Shown: positions 34,969 through 43,882 of the stretch, piece by piece
How positions within the stretch are numbered: position 1 is the first letter of the stretch
Layout of the letters: every line of letters starts with the position of its first letter
From: Halanaerobiaceae bacterium
GTDB lineage: Bacteria; Bacillota; Halanaerobiia; Halanaerobiales; Halarsenatibacteraceae
Direction of reading: 5' to 3'
DNA: 63,586 nucleotides
Assembly: GCA_003553225.1 (NCBI GenBank)
Contig: PWDW01000166.1
Span: 1 to 63,586, forward strand
The notes under the pieces: generated by a model
Database searches by the model: none
What the model saw: the letters and a program-made list of their open reading frames with translations, nothing else
Told to the model about the DNA's origin: nothing
Program-made: the position numbers and the translations under genes

Positions 34969-37515
34969 ATGAAAATTAAGAACGAAGATAATTCTTTTAG
35001 GCCCCTGGAAACTGTAGAAATTTCGAAAGCTGGTCCCGGAAGTATTTCAGTTTTTGATGGAGAAGGGAGACAGTATGTAGAAAGTAATGCTGAAAATGAG
35101 ACCAACTTTAAAATTAGCGGAAGTCTGGGAACTCATATAGTTTTTTACCAGGATGAAGACGGACAAATTCAGGATAAACTTTCTTTTGAGGTAGATTGTG
35201 AAACAGAAATTAAAGAGGATACCGGTAAATATCAAGAATTGCTAAATAGACTATATGACACTTTGTTTCAGGATTGGACCAAAGGATATACCAAATTTTT
35301 AAGAATCAAAGAAAAACAATATAAATTTTATGTTACCTGGCTTAGAGATCATGTTCATGCTCTAAAAGGTATGAGATACTGGGATGATGATATTAAAAGT
35401 GGTATTGAGTTATATGCAGATTCTCAGAGAGAAGATGGAATGATCTGGGATAAGTGCAAGCAAATGTGTCATTCTGAAAAACAAACCTGGCGGGATATTG
35501 AATTTGAAAAAGGGGATTTTGTCCGAAAAATACCGGGAAATCCCACCCGGCGGTGGATGCGAATTCCTATTGAAAATGATGTGGAATATTTATTTATAGA
35601 AGGTTTATATAGAACCTGGAAAGCCTGTGGTGATGATCAATGGATGGAAAATTTGCTGGATAATGCCATTCAGGCAGTTAATTATTCTACCAGTGATATA
35701 TATCGCTGGAGTGAAAAATATCAGTTATTAAAACGTGGTTATACTATTGATACCTGGGATTTTCAAAGTGAAGATGATGTTCAAAAAAGTAGTACCAAAA
35801 CAGTTATGAGAGTTGATCCGGAAACTACAGAATTTAATATATTTTATGGAGATAATACCGGAATGGCTCAAAGTTGCCGTTATCTTGCAGAAATGCTTCG
35901 GGGTGCCGGGCGAAATGAAGAGGCGCAAGAATATGAAGATTTAGCTGAGAATCTTTTGCAAAGATTAAATGATCTATCCTGGAATGGTAATTTTTATACC
36001 CATATGGTACCGGAAAACTCTGATGTTAAAAGGGATCTGGGAGATACTCCTACAGAAAAGCAGGTAACTTTATCCAACGCTTATTCTCTTAATCGGAGTA
36101 TTGATCATGAGAAATGTGTAGAAATAATAAAAACCTACCAGCAAATAAGAAATGAGATGCCTGATAGTTCTCCAGGTGAATGGTACAATTGTTATCCTCC
36201 CTTTGAAAAAGGATTTAATTTTGATAAATGGGAGTATATGAATGGTGGGGTTAGTACTATTACTGCCGGTGAACTGGCCCGAGGCTCTTTTGCCCATGGA
36301 TTTGAGGAGTATGGTGTTGATATTCTTCAAAGAATTTTTGATTTATCAGAAGAATTTGGTGGTTATCTCCATATTTGTTATAAAGGAAAATTACCAGAAA
36401 CTAACGGTCAAGCGAATTTTAAATGTATTGATATTGACAAGGTAGCAAATGTAGATTTGTATGGTGATAAATCTGAAGAGGTTACTGGTTGGGCAGGTGG
36501 TAAAAATGATTTATGTAATTTACCAACTGGAAAACAAAACTTTAAAGGAATAGATTTTAAAATTATTGATCCATCTTTAAATAACAGACAAGCAGTTTTA
36601 GGAATTTCAAGAAAAGAAGGATATAAAGATGAAGAAATATTAGAAATTAATGATAAAGCTGAAACAGTTTATTTCTTACATACGGCTTCCGGGGATCTTT
36701 CAGGCTGGCAAAATTCTACTCTCTATTCTGGTTTGAAAAATCCTCAAGAACTGGTAGGAGAAATAACGTTCAGTTATAAGGACGGAACTGAAAAAACTCA
36801 ATACATTCAAAATCATGAACAAATAGAATCGTATTTTTTACCTGCTCCGGATAAAGTCAATGGAGATAAAAGAAGAAGCGGGCCATACAGAATAGCCTGG
36901 CAGGGTTCAAATCGATTGTTTGAAAATGTAGGTGTTTTTGCCTATGGATGGTCTAATCCCTATCCTGAAAAACAAATAGAGAAAATTAAATTTAAATCTG
37001 TGGATCGAGATGTAAAATGGTTTATAGCCGGGATTACACTTTCCGATGAAAAAGTTAATTTTCCAGAATCCAAACTATCTTTTGGAATTCCTGATATGTG
37101 GGGAGCGGGAGCTTTGACATATTCTTTATTAGAGGGACTGGCCGGAATTATAGATGATAAAAAGGGCTTTGAAAAAGCAAAAATCAGACCCCGATGGTCC
37201 ATTACAGAAAGTAAGGAGGTAACAGCTTGCGCCAAATATCCTGCTTCCAATGGATATGTCAGGTATTATTTTAATAATGATGTAGATAATAAAAAAATCC
37301 AAATGTGGATAAGTGGTAATGCAAAAACAATGGAAGCTGATATTCTGCTTCCCAATAATACTAATGTAAAATATATAAAACTTGATAATAAAAAAACAAG
37401 CAAGTACAAAATTAAAACATTTGAAGGTAGTAAATACCTTAAAATTGATCTGGAGGGAATCAAAGTACATCATCTGGAAATCTCCTATGCTAAAGATGAT
37501 TTTATAGAGCAATGA
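34969..37515 (+). CDS. Six-hairpin glycosidase, family uncertain
   Basis: The 848-residue cytoplasmic protein begins with a short beta domain (about 1-85). A long helical (alpha/alpha)6-type catalytic region follows, with YVTWLRDHVHALKGMRYWDD (about 123-142), SQREDGMIWDKCKQMCHSE (about 152-170), YTIDTWDFQSEDD (about 259-271), STITAGELARGSFAHGFEEY (about 428-447), and a beta-sandwich C-terminus (about 740-848). The fold recalls GH37/63/78/125-type enzymes, but I cannot place it in one of them. Asp and Glu residues in the WLRD and QREDGM motifs are catalytic candidates. ATG 34969 follows AAGGAGG. A truncated paralogue lies at 62105-63502. GH3 follows after 51 bp, suggesting an operon. Confidence 0.65.
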   Translation: MKIKNEDNSFRPLETVEISKAGPGSISVFDGEGRQYVESNAENETNFKISGSLGTHIVFYQDEDGQIQDKLSFEVDCETEIKEDTGKYQELLNRLYDTLFQDWTKGYTKFLRIKEKQYKFYVTWLRDHVHALKGMRYWDDDIKSGIELYADSQREDGMIWDKCKQMCHSEKQTWRDIEFEKGDFVRKIPGNPTRRWMRIPIENDVEYLFIEGLYRTWKACGDDQWMENLLDNAIQAVNYSTSDIYRWSEKYQLLKRGYTIDTWDFQSEDDVQKSSTKTVMRVDPETTEFNIFYGDNTGMAQSCRYLAEMLRGAGRNEEAQEYEDLAENLLQRLNDLSWNGNFYTHMVPENSDVKRDLGDTPTEKQVTLSNAYSLNRSIDHEKCVEIIKTYQQIRNEMPDSSPGEWYNCYPPFEKGFNFDKWEYMNGGVSTITAGELARGSFAHGFEEYGVDILQRIFDLSEEFGGYLHICYKGKLPETNGQANFKCIDIDKVANVDLYGDKSEEVTGWAGGKNDLCNLPTGKQNFKGIDFKIIDPSLNNRQAVLGISRKEGYKDEEILEINDKAETVYFLHTASGDLSGWQNSTLYSGLKNPQELVGEITFSYKDGTEKTQYIQNHEQIESYFLPAPDKVNGDKRRSGPYRIAWQGSNRLFENVGVFAYGWSNPYPEKQIEKIKFKSVDRDVKWFIAGITLSDEKVNFPESKLSFGIPDMWGAGALTYSLLEGLAGIIDDKKGFEKAKIRPRWSITESKEVTACAKYPASNGYVRYYFNNDVDNKKIQMWISGNAKTMEADILLPNNTNVKYIKLDNKKTSKYKIKTFEGSKYLKIDLEGIKVHHLEISYAKDDFIEQ

Positions 37516-37566
37516 AATTATAGGTTTGGTTGATATTAGGATTTAAGTCAGGAGGATCTAAAAAAA

Positions 37567-39762
37567 TTGATTAATAGTAAAAATGAGATGAAGAATTTAA
37601 TTTCAAAGATGACTTTAGAAGAAAAAATTGCTCAGATGTATCAGTTGTATGGAGGAGTTTATGATTTTCCGGAAGAAGAAGGGAGTATTCCGGTTACAGG
37701 CCCGGCTGAAGAATGGGAGTTTGAGGAACAATTATTATTTAAAATCGGTTCTGTCTTAAATGTTAATAGGGCCCAAAAAGCTCGCAAGATACAGAAAAAA
37801 TATTTGGAAAATAATCGTCATGAAATCCCTTTAATGTTTATGTATGATATTATACATGGTTATAAAACTATTTTTCCTATTCCCTTAGGAAGTGCCTGTA
37901 GCTGGGATATGGAGTTAATTGAAGAAAGTGCCCGGGTGGCAGCCCGGGAAGGCAGTGTTTCGGGCATAAATGTTACTTTTTCTCCCATGGCAGATCTGGT
38001 AAGAGATGCTCGGTGGGGGCGGGTGATGGAAAGTCCGGGAGAAGATCCTTTGATAAATGAAAAGATGGCTGCTGCCTTAGTGAAAGGTTATCAAGGTACA
38101 GATTTGAAAAAAGATGATACAGTAGCAGCCTGTGTAAAACATTTTGCTGCATATGGAGCTGTTGAAGCCGGTCGTGAATATAATACTGTTGATCTATCTG
38201 ATTATCGCTTAAATAATTACTATCTTTCTGGATATAAAGCCGGTATAGATGCTGGTGCCCGGATGATAATGACTGCTTTTAATACTTTAAATGGAGTTCC
38301 TGCTACCGGTAATCAATATTTAATTCAGGATATTTTACGAGAAAAGTGGGATTTTTTCGGGCCAGTAATTTCTGACTATGGCTCTGTTTCGGAGCTGATT
38401 GCTCATGGATACGCTAAAAATGGAAAAGAAGCAGCTCAAAAAGCAGTTCAGGCTGGTGTAGATATTGAGATGGTTACTCCTGAATATATAAAACATCTGG
38501 CTGATCTGGTCACTGAAGAAGTAATAGCAGAAAAAAAAATAGACACTGCTGTTGAAAGAATCTTAAATTTAAAATATGATTTAGGCTTATTTTCTGATCC
38601 ATTTCGTTATATAAATGAATCCGGAGAAGAAAAATACCATCTTTGTTCTACTCATAGAAAAAAAGCCAGGCAATTAGCAGCAGAATCAATGGTTTTACTG
38701 GAAAATGATGGTGTGTTACCTCTGAAGGAAAATCTTGAAGAGGTGACTTTGCTTGGCCCGTTTGCTGATAGTGGAAAAATGCTCGGGAATTGGAGTGGAG
38801 AAGGAGATGCCGACGATACTGTTACTGCAAAAGAAGGGTTGGTTAATGAACTGCCAGATGAAACAGAACTTAATGTTTATTCACAAATCGAGAATATTTC
38901 CCAGGGGAAATTTTTAGATATAATTGAAACAGTTAAAAAATCAGCAGCGACTATTCTGGCGGTTGGTGAGCCACAATCCTGGAGTGGAGAGGCCAGAAGT
39001 CGAACAAGGTTAACTCTTCCTGAACCACAGGAAAAATTCATCAAAAAATTAGTTAATGTTCTAAAAGAAGAAGAGGAAGAACTTAATCTAGTATTGGTTT
39101 TGTTTAATGGTCGTCCTCTGGAACTGGAGTGGTATTCAGAAAATATTCCCGCCATACTTGAAGCCTGGTATCCGGGAACAGAAGGTGGGCATGCTGTGGC
39201 TGATATTTTGCTGGGCCAGGTAAATCCCTCCGGTAAATTAACAATTAGTTTTCCTTATTCTGTTGGCCAGATGCCATTATACTATAATCGGTATTCAACT
39301 GGACGTCCTCCGATGGATCAAGAAGTCGAGAAAAAAAATTGTTCTCGTTATCTTGATGTTCCTAACCATGCTCTTTATCCGTTTGGTTATGGATTAAGCT
39401 ATACAGAATTTGAATATCACAATATAAATCTAGAAAAAAATAAAATAACTGCTGGAGAAACAAATCAGCTAAATTTTGCCCTGAAAAATAGTGGGCAATA
39501 TAAAGGTCAGGAAGTAGTACAATTATATATTAAAGATTGTTATGCTAATAGAGTACGGCCTATTCTGGAATTAAAAGGTTATCAAAAAATTAGTTTAGCT
39601 CCGGGAGAAAAGAAGAACATTTCTTTTGAAATTACTGAAGAGATGTTGATCTATTTTGATGAAAATGGACAAAATGTAATAGAACCAGGAGCTTTTGAAA
39701 TATACCTTGGTTCCAGTTCAAAAGATCTACGGGAATGTGGTATACTTGAATACCAAATATAA
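37567..39762 (+). CDS. GH3 beta-glycosidase
   Basis: This 731-residue cytoplasmic enzyme has the GH3 barrel (about 1-330) and the second alpha/beta domain (about 370-590). A fibronectin-III-like C-terminus (about 640-731) is also present. Asp270 in VISDYGSV is the expected nucleophile. KHFAAYGAVEAGREYNTVDL (about 190-209) and the RWGRVMESPGEDP motif are diagnostic. GH3 enzymes of this build release glucose or xylose from beta-linked oligosaccharides. The TTG at 37567 follows GGAGG at about 10 bp; the ATG at 37588 is an alternative. It is co-directional with its neighbours at short spacing. Confidence 0.93.
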   Translation: MINSKNEMKNLISKMTLEEKIAQMYQLYGGVYDFPEEEGSIPVTGPAEEWEFEEQLLFKIGSVLNVNRAQKARKIQKKYLENNRHEIPLMFMYDIIHGYKTIFPIPLGSACSWDMELIEESARVAAREGSVSGINVTFSPMADLVRDARWGRVMESPGEDPLINEKMAAALVKGYQGTDLKKDDTVAACVKHFAAYGAVEAGREYNTVDLSDYRLNNYYLSGYKAGIDAGARMIMTAFNTLNGVPATGNQYLIQDILREKWDFFGPVISDYGSVSELIAHGYAKNGKEAAQKAVQAGVDIEMVTPEYIKHLADLVTEEVIAEKKIDTAVERILNLKYDLGLFSDPFRYINESGEEKYHLCSTHRKKARQLAAESMVLLENDGVLPLKENLEEVTLLGPFADSGKMLGNWSGEGDADDTVTAKEGLVNELPDETELNVYSQIENISQGKFLDIIETVKKSAATILAVGEPQSWSGEARSRTRLTLPEPQEKFIKKLVNVLKEEEEELNLVLVLFNGRPLELEWYSENIPAILEAWYPGTEGGHAVADILLGQVNPSGKLTISFPYSVGQMPLYYNRYSTGRPPMDQEVEKKNCSRYLDVPNHALYPFGYGLSYTEFEYHNINLEKNKITAGETNQLNFALKNSGQYKGQEVVQLYIKDCYANRVRPILELKGYQKISLAPGEKKNISFEITEEMLIYFDENGQNVIEPGAFEIYLGSSSKDLRECGILEYQI

Positions 39763-39890
39763 TAATCATTGACTAAATTGACTTAATCAAATAGAGGAAG
39801 ATGAGGATAACCAAAAAAATATTTTATAGTAGAAAACATAAAGTGATGATTTTTTCATTTTATAAATTTATATTTAGAAAAGGTGATAAA

Positions 39891-41693
39891 ATGGAAAATG
39901 AAGAAAAACCTAACTTAGCCCGCAGATCTTTGACAAGTGTGGGTGAGGAAGGGTTGATTGAAGATAGATTGAAACTTAGCCGAAAACGTCTGGAATATAT
40001 GATCGAATATCAAAAAGAATATTTACTATCTGGTTTTCAATCGCGTCCTGGAGATCATCCCTGGCAGGGAGAACATGTGGGGAAATGGCTTCACGCTGCA
40101 ACCTTAGATTATGAACGGACACACGATGAAAAGCTCCTGCGAGCTCTTAGAGAAACGGTTGAAGTGTTATTGGAGGCCCAGGAGGAGAACGGATACCTGG
40201 GAACCTATGCATCGGAATATACTTTCATGAATAAACCTGAGAACATATCCACCTCGGAAATTGCGGATGATGTCGAACATGAAAGACTACTAAGTGGAGG
40301 ATGGGATGTTTGGACCCATCGCTACAATATATATGGTTTACTAACGTATGAAAAATATCATGAAGATAATCGTATTGTTAAAGCATGTAAAAAAATGGGT
40401 GATCTATTAATTGAGGTTTATGGAGAAGGCAAAAATGATCTGACGAAATATGGTACCCGTCAGGGAATATCTTCAACTACACTGCTTGAGTCTGTAATGA
40501 TGTTATATGAAAGAACTTGTGAAAAGAAGTATCTGGATTTTGCCCAACATATTGTATATATGAGTGAAAACAATCCAGAATTGAGGTTGATGAGTAACAG
40601 GCTTGAGGAGAAAAGTGTTGTTTATTCAGGAGAAGGCAAGGCTTATCAGTTAATAGCTAATTTACTCGGTTACCTGCGCCTTTATTTATATACAGCTGAA
40701 GAGCGATATTTAAAGACAGTTCTTAATGGCTGGAAAGATATCAAAACGGATCATCTCTATATAACTGGGGGCCCCTGGACCCGAAAAATGCCTTATAATC
40801 CAAATCAAGAATGTTTTGCTTTTCATGAAGATTTTGATCCAGTTGACGCCGAGGTGGAAACCTGTGCCACGACCACCTGGATTCAGTTAAACCTGCATTT
40901 GTTGGAATTAACAAATGAAGCCAGGTATGCAAAGAAGATAGAACGTTCGGTCCTCAATGCCCTGCTGGCGGCTCAATATGGGCAGGAAGAGCCGGAATGG
41001 TGTTACTACACCAGGGTTAACGAAGAGCAGCGTCCCTATAGTAAAGAGGTTACTTGTTGTGCTTCGAGCGGCCCCCGGGCACTGGAAATGTTTTCACAAG
41101 CCCTGATAGGACAAGTTGAAAACGGTATTTCTCTAATTACACTAGTTCCCTGCTCGGTTGATTTGCCGGAATCGTTTGGCAAGGCCAGAATTAGAGTTAA
41201 AAGTGATTATCCGAGCTTATCTGGAGCAAAAATCTGTTTTGAGAAATCCGGCAATAGGGAATTTGCCCTGGATTTTAGAATTCCGGCTGGTTCACAGCTA
41301 AAATCCGTTTGTTACAATGGCCGCGATATCAGCGTGAGCAGGAATAAGCGAGGATTTTTCCGTATCAGTCAGGTATGGAAGCAGGGGGATGAACTTGATA
41401 TAGATTATAAGTATTTATTGAAAAGTCATATTGAAAAACCAAAGAATGCTCAAAAATGGGTAGCTTTCACTTATGGTCCATGGGTATTGGCCCAGGAGAT
41501 AGATGAAAATTCTGTTCTTAAAGAACCATTTGTGGGGATGCAATCAGAAGAAACGTTGAAAAGTCTTGAATCTGTTTCCTCAGATGAAGGCTCTATACCC
41601 AAGTTCAGAGTAAAAGATACAGAAATTATACTTAAACCGTTTTATGCGGCCGGGAGCAAGACAACTGGTCCCAGGACCTATTTTAAAATATAA
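39891..41693 (+). CDS. GH127/DUF1680 beta-L-arabinofuranosidase-like enzyme
   Basis: I start at ATG 39891 (AAAGGTG upstream), giving 600 residues; an upstream ATG at 39801 lacks a site. The fold is an (alpha/alpha)6 barrel plus beta-sandwiches. The zinc ligands of the characterised Bifidobacterium enzyme have visible counterparts: Glu323 and Cys325 in VETCATTTW, and Cys389-Cys390 in VTCCASSGP. One of the paired cysteines is the nucleophile in the family. It would release beta-L-arabinofuranose, but many DUF1680 members have other specificities. There is no signal peptide. Confidence 0.82.
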   Translation: MENEEKPNLARRSLTSVGEEGLIEDRLKLSRKRLEYMIEYQKEYLLSGFQSRPGDHPWQGEHVGKWLHAATLDYERTHDEKLLRALRETVEVLLEAQEENGYLGTYASEYTFMNKPENISTSEIADDVEHERLLSGGWDVWTHRYNIYGLLTYEKYHEDNRIVKACKKMGDLLIEVYGEGKNDLTKYGTRQGISSTTLLESVMMLYERTCEKKYLDFAQHIVYMSENNPELRLMSNRLEEKSVVYSGEGKAYQLIANLLGYLRLYLYTAEERYLKTVLNGWKDIKTDHLYITGGPWTRKMPYNPNQECFAFHEDFDPVDAEVETCATTTWIQLNLHLLELTNEARYAKKIERSVLNALLAAQYGQEEPEWCYYTRVNEEQRPYSKEVTCCASSGPRALEMFSQALIGQVENGISLITLVPCSVDLPESFGKARIRVKSDYPSLSGAKICFEKSGNREFALDFRIPAGSQLKSVCYNGRDISVSRNKRGFFRISQVWKQGDELDIDYKYLLKSHIEKPKNAQKWVAFTYGPWVLAQEIDENSVLKEPFVGMQSEETLKSLESVSSDEGSIPKFRVKDTEIILKPFYAAGSKTTGPRTYFKI

Positions 41694-41759
41694 AACCTGA
41701 GATAATTCACACTACCGGACTTCATCCTGTTTTGGGGCTGAGCTCTATCATTAAGATGT

Positions 41760-41996
41760 CACTTTCAGCTATTTTGAGGGACGGATAGCCGAAGATAGTT
41801 ATTATGACCCAGCTGTGATAAACACTGGGATTATCATCAGATCGTGATCGGTCTGGTTTTCAAAGCTGAAGGTCTGCAGCTTGCATTTAAAGTCTGGCCG
41901 GGTAATACTCATGATTCAAGTACGGTCATTCCCCAGAACAAAATACTGAAAGAATACTTCCAGATCGAAATAGTGGTTTTTTGTGTTGTCCACTGA
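41760..41996 (+). pseudogene. DDE transposase remnant (IS1634/IS4-like)
   Basis: One frame reads YFEGRIAEDSYYDPAV, and after a shift HQIVIGLVFKAEGLQL and VWPGNTHDSSTV follow. This matches the region around the second catalytic Asp of IS1634/IS4-type transposases (…IGL…G.P…GN..D..TV). It ends at a TGA near 41995. No terminal inverted repeats were found. The rest of the 610-bp gap 41694-42303 holds another open scrap (about 42047-42178, KYHNMGVSKAKKLYRKL) of unknown origin and a CBM6-like fragment. Confidence 0.5.
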
Positions 41997-42219
41997 TACA
42001 GGGAGTCAAGGACAGTGAAGATTATTTAAAAAATAGCTTATTTGAGTAAAAAATTTACCGACCTGAAAATAGAATTAATGAAATATCATAATATGGGTGT
42101 TTCAAAGGCCAAAAAACTGTATCGAAAGCTCAATTATTCGGATTTGAAAACAACCAATGAAGAACTTGTTGAGAGTTAGAAGTAAAAAAAGATATGGTTG
42201 TAAAAATTTAAAATAGCTT

Positions 42220-42258
42220 GGTGGTCCAGATGGAATTAAAATTCATTTAAATAGTCCT
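42220..42258 (+). pseudogene. CBM6-like gene fragment, copy A
   Basis: The frame reads GGPDGIKIHLNSPRKKL and then stops. It resembles the conserved strand of family 6 carbohydrate-binding modules (…G.I.IRLDSP.G.LIG). A near-identical 38-bp sequence at 49132-49169 is the second copy. The identification is by eye on a short segment. Confidence 0.35.
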
Positions 42259-42303
42259 AGAAAGAAACTTTAGGAAATATTATTATGTGAGGGAGAATAT
42301 AAA

Positions 42304-43581
42304 ATGAAAATTGTCTTAATTGGTGGTGGAAGTTTTGTTTTTGCTCCAACAGTAGTTGAAGATATATTATTAAAGCATAATGTTGAGAATGGTGAATTAG
42401 TTTTAGTGGACATCGATAAAGAAGCAGTTGAAATCATTGGTAAAGCAGCCCAAAAATTAGCCCGGCAGGAAAATGTGGGAATAAGTGTGAACTTTTCTAC
42501 CCAAAGAAAGAAAGTTCTTTCAGGAGCGGATTACGTTATCGTTGCGGCTGCAATTCAGGGTAAAAGAAGATGGATGATGGATTATGAAATTTTAGATGAT
42601 TTGGAGCTTACTCACCAGGCGCGAGAAAATGGTGGAATAGGTGGTTTAAGTTATGCTTTTCGTTCTATAAAGCTGGTAATGGATATTTGTCGAGATATGG
42701 AAAAACTATGTCCGGAAGCTGTATTATTAAATTTAACCAATCCTTTACCTCAAGTAGTTACCGCAGTCAATACCTATTCGAGAATTAAGGGGATTGGATT
42801 TTGTAATATTGCCTGGAGAGGTGAAAGTGGATACAGCTGGGTAAGTGATATGCTAAATAAAGAACAGAATGAACTGGAAGTAGTTTCAGCTGGTTTAAAT
42901 CACTTTTCCTGGTTGGTAAAGCTTAGAGATAAAAACTCTGGAAAAGATTTGCTCCCACATTTAATCGATAAAATTCAAAAAGGTGAGACAGCTAAATATA
43001 GAGCAATGAGAAGGTGGTATAATGAATTTGGTGCTATAATTGCTGGAGTAGTGGATCATCACGGGGAATTTTTACCTTTTTCACCAGATGTAAAATATGC
43101 TGAGTCTCCCCCTTTTCATGGAGATGACCGGGAACGAACCCGGTTGAAAAACAATCTTATTATGGTTGCAGAAGGGGATAAGAAATGGCAGGAAATAAAA
43201 ATTAGTAAAAGCTGGGAACATCCTGTTGATGTGGCGGTTGCTCTGGAAAACAATGAGAATACTTATTTTCCTATGCTAAATTTATCCAATCAGGGATATA
43301 TTCCAGAATTACCTGAGGGTTGTACTGTAGAAGTACCGGCTGAAGTTTGTGCTGGAAAGGGAATAAAAGGAAAAGTGATATCAAGTTTGCCGCATAGTGT
43401 GATAAGAATATGTAAAAGAATTTCCCGAGTACATCAGTTAACTGCTCAGGCAGCAGTAAAAGGAGATAGAGAACTAGCCTATAAAGTATTAGAGATTGAT
43501 CCAGCAGTTATACATAAAAATCTTGCTAAAAAAGCTCTTGCTCGTATGTTTGAAGCTCATTCTGATATAATATGTTTTTAG
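42304..43581 (+). CDS. GH4-family NAD- and metal-dependent glycosidase
   Basis: The 425-residue protein opens with the Rossmann dinucleotide-binding motif GGGSFVFAP (about 7-15). LTNPLPQ (about 143-149), GFCN with the metal-binding Cys (about 165-168) and GLNHFSW (about 197-203) follow, all typical of GH4. The family cleaves glycosides by a redox mechanism using NAD and Mn2+. Members act on alpha-glucosides, alpha-galactosides or alpha-(galact)uronides. Without phosphate-binding residues clearly visible I cannot choose. It is cytoplasmic. ATG 42304 follows GAGGGAG. Confidence 0.92.
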   Translation: MKIVLIGGGSFVFAPTVVEDILLKHNVENGELVLVDIDKEAVEIIGKAAQKLARQENVGISVNFSTQRKKVLSGADYVIVAAAIQGKRRWMMDYEILDDLELTHQARENGGIGGLSYAFRSIKLVMDICRDMEKLCPEAVLLNLTNPLPQVVTAVNTYSRIKGIGFCNIAWRGESGYSWVSDMLNKEQNELEVVSAGLNHFSWLVKLRDKNSGKDLLPHLIDKIQKGETAKYRAMRRWYNEFGAIIAGVVDHHGEFLPFSPDVKYAESPPFHGDDRERTRLKNNLIMVAEGDKKWQEIKISKSWEHPVDVAVALENNENTYFPMLNLSNQGYIPELPEGCTVEVPAEVCAGKGIKGKVISSLPHSVIRICKRISRVHQLTAQAAVKGDRELAYKVLEIDPAVIHKNLAKKALARMFEAHSDIICF

Positions 43582-43882
43582 TTTGCCTGGTATAGTAAAA
43601 AATTTAGTTTTCAATAATATCTTGCTGTTTAATTACTGGATATATTTACAGTAAATATCAATGAAAAATAGTTGTTTCCATGAAAGGGGAATAAAGATGT
43701 TATACTTTAATTGGGCTTTGTTGATACCTCCTATTTAAATTGATCTTGGCGGAAAATATGAAGCTTTACAGGCAGCAATCAAATCAAGCAATAGTTAATG
43801 GGTGAGATCCAAAAATTTATTTTCTTGAGATAAAAAAAGAGGGGGAAAACTGGTTGAAGATAAAAAATCAACCAGCAATATT
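43582..43882. other. Gap before the GH2 gene
   Basis: No intact gene is visible in these 301 bp. A short open stretch near 43740-43796 (LGGKYEALQAAIKSSNS) may be coding debris. A purine-rich GAGGGGG at about 43839-43845 lies 37 bp before the GH2 ATG and could serve a CTG at 43850 in the same frame. Confidence 0.4.
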
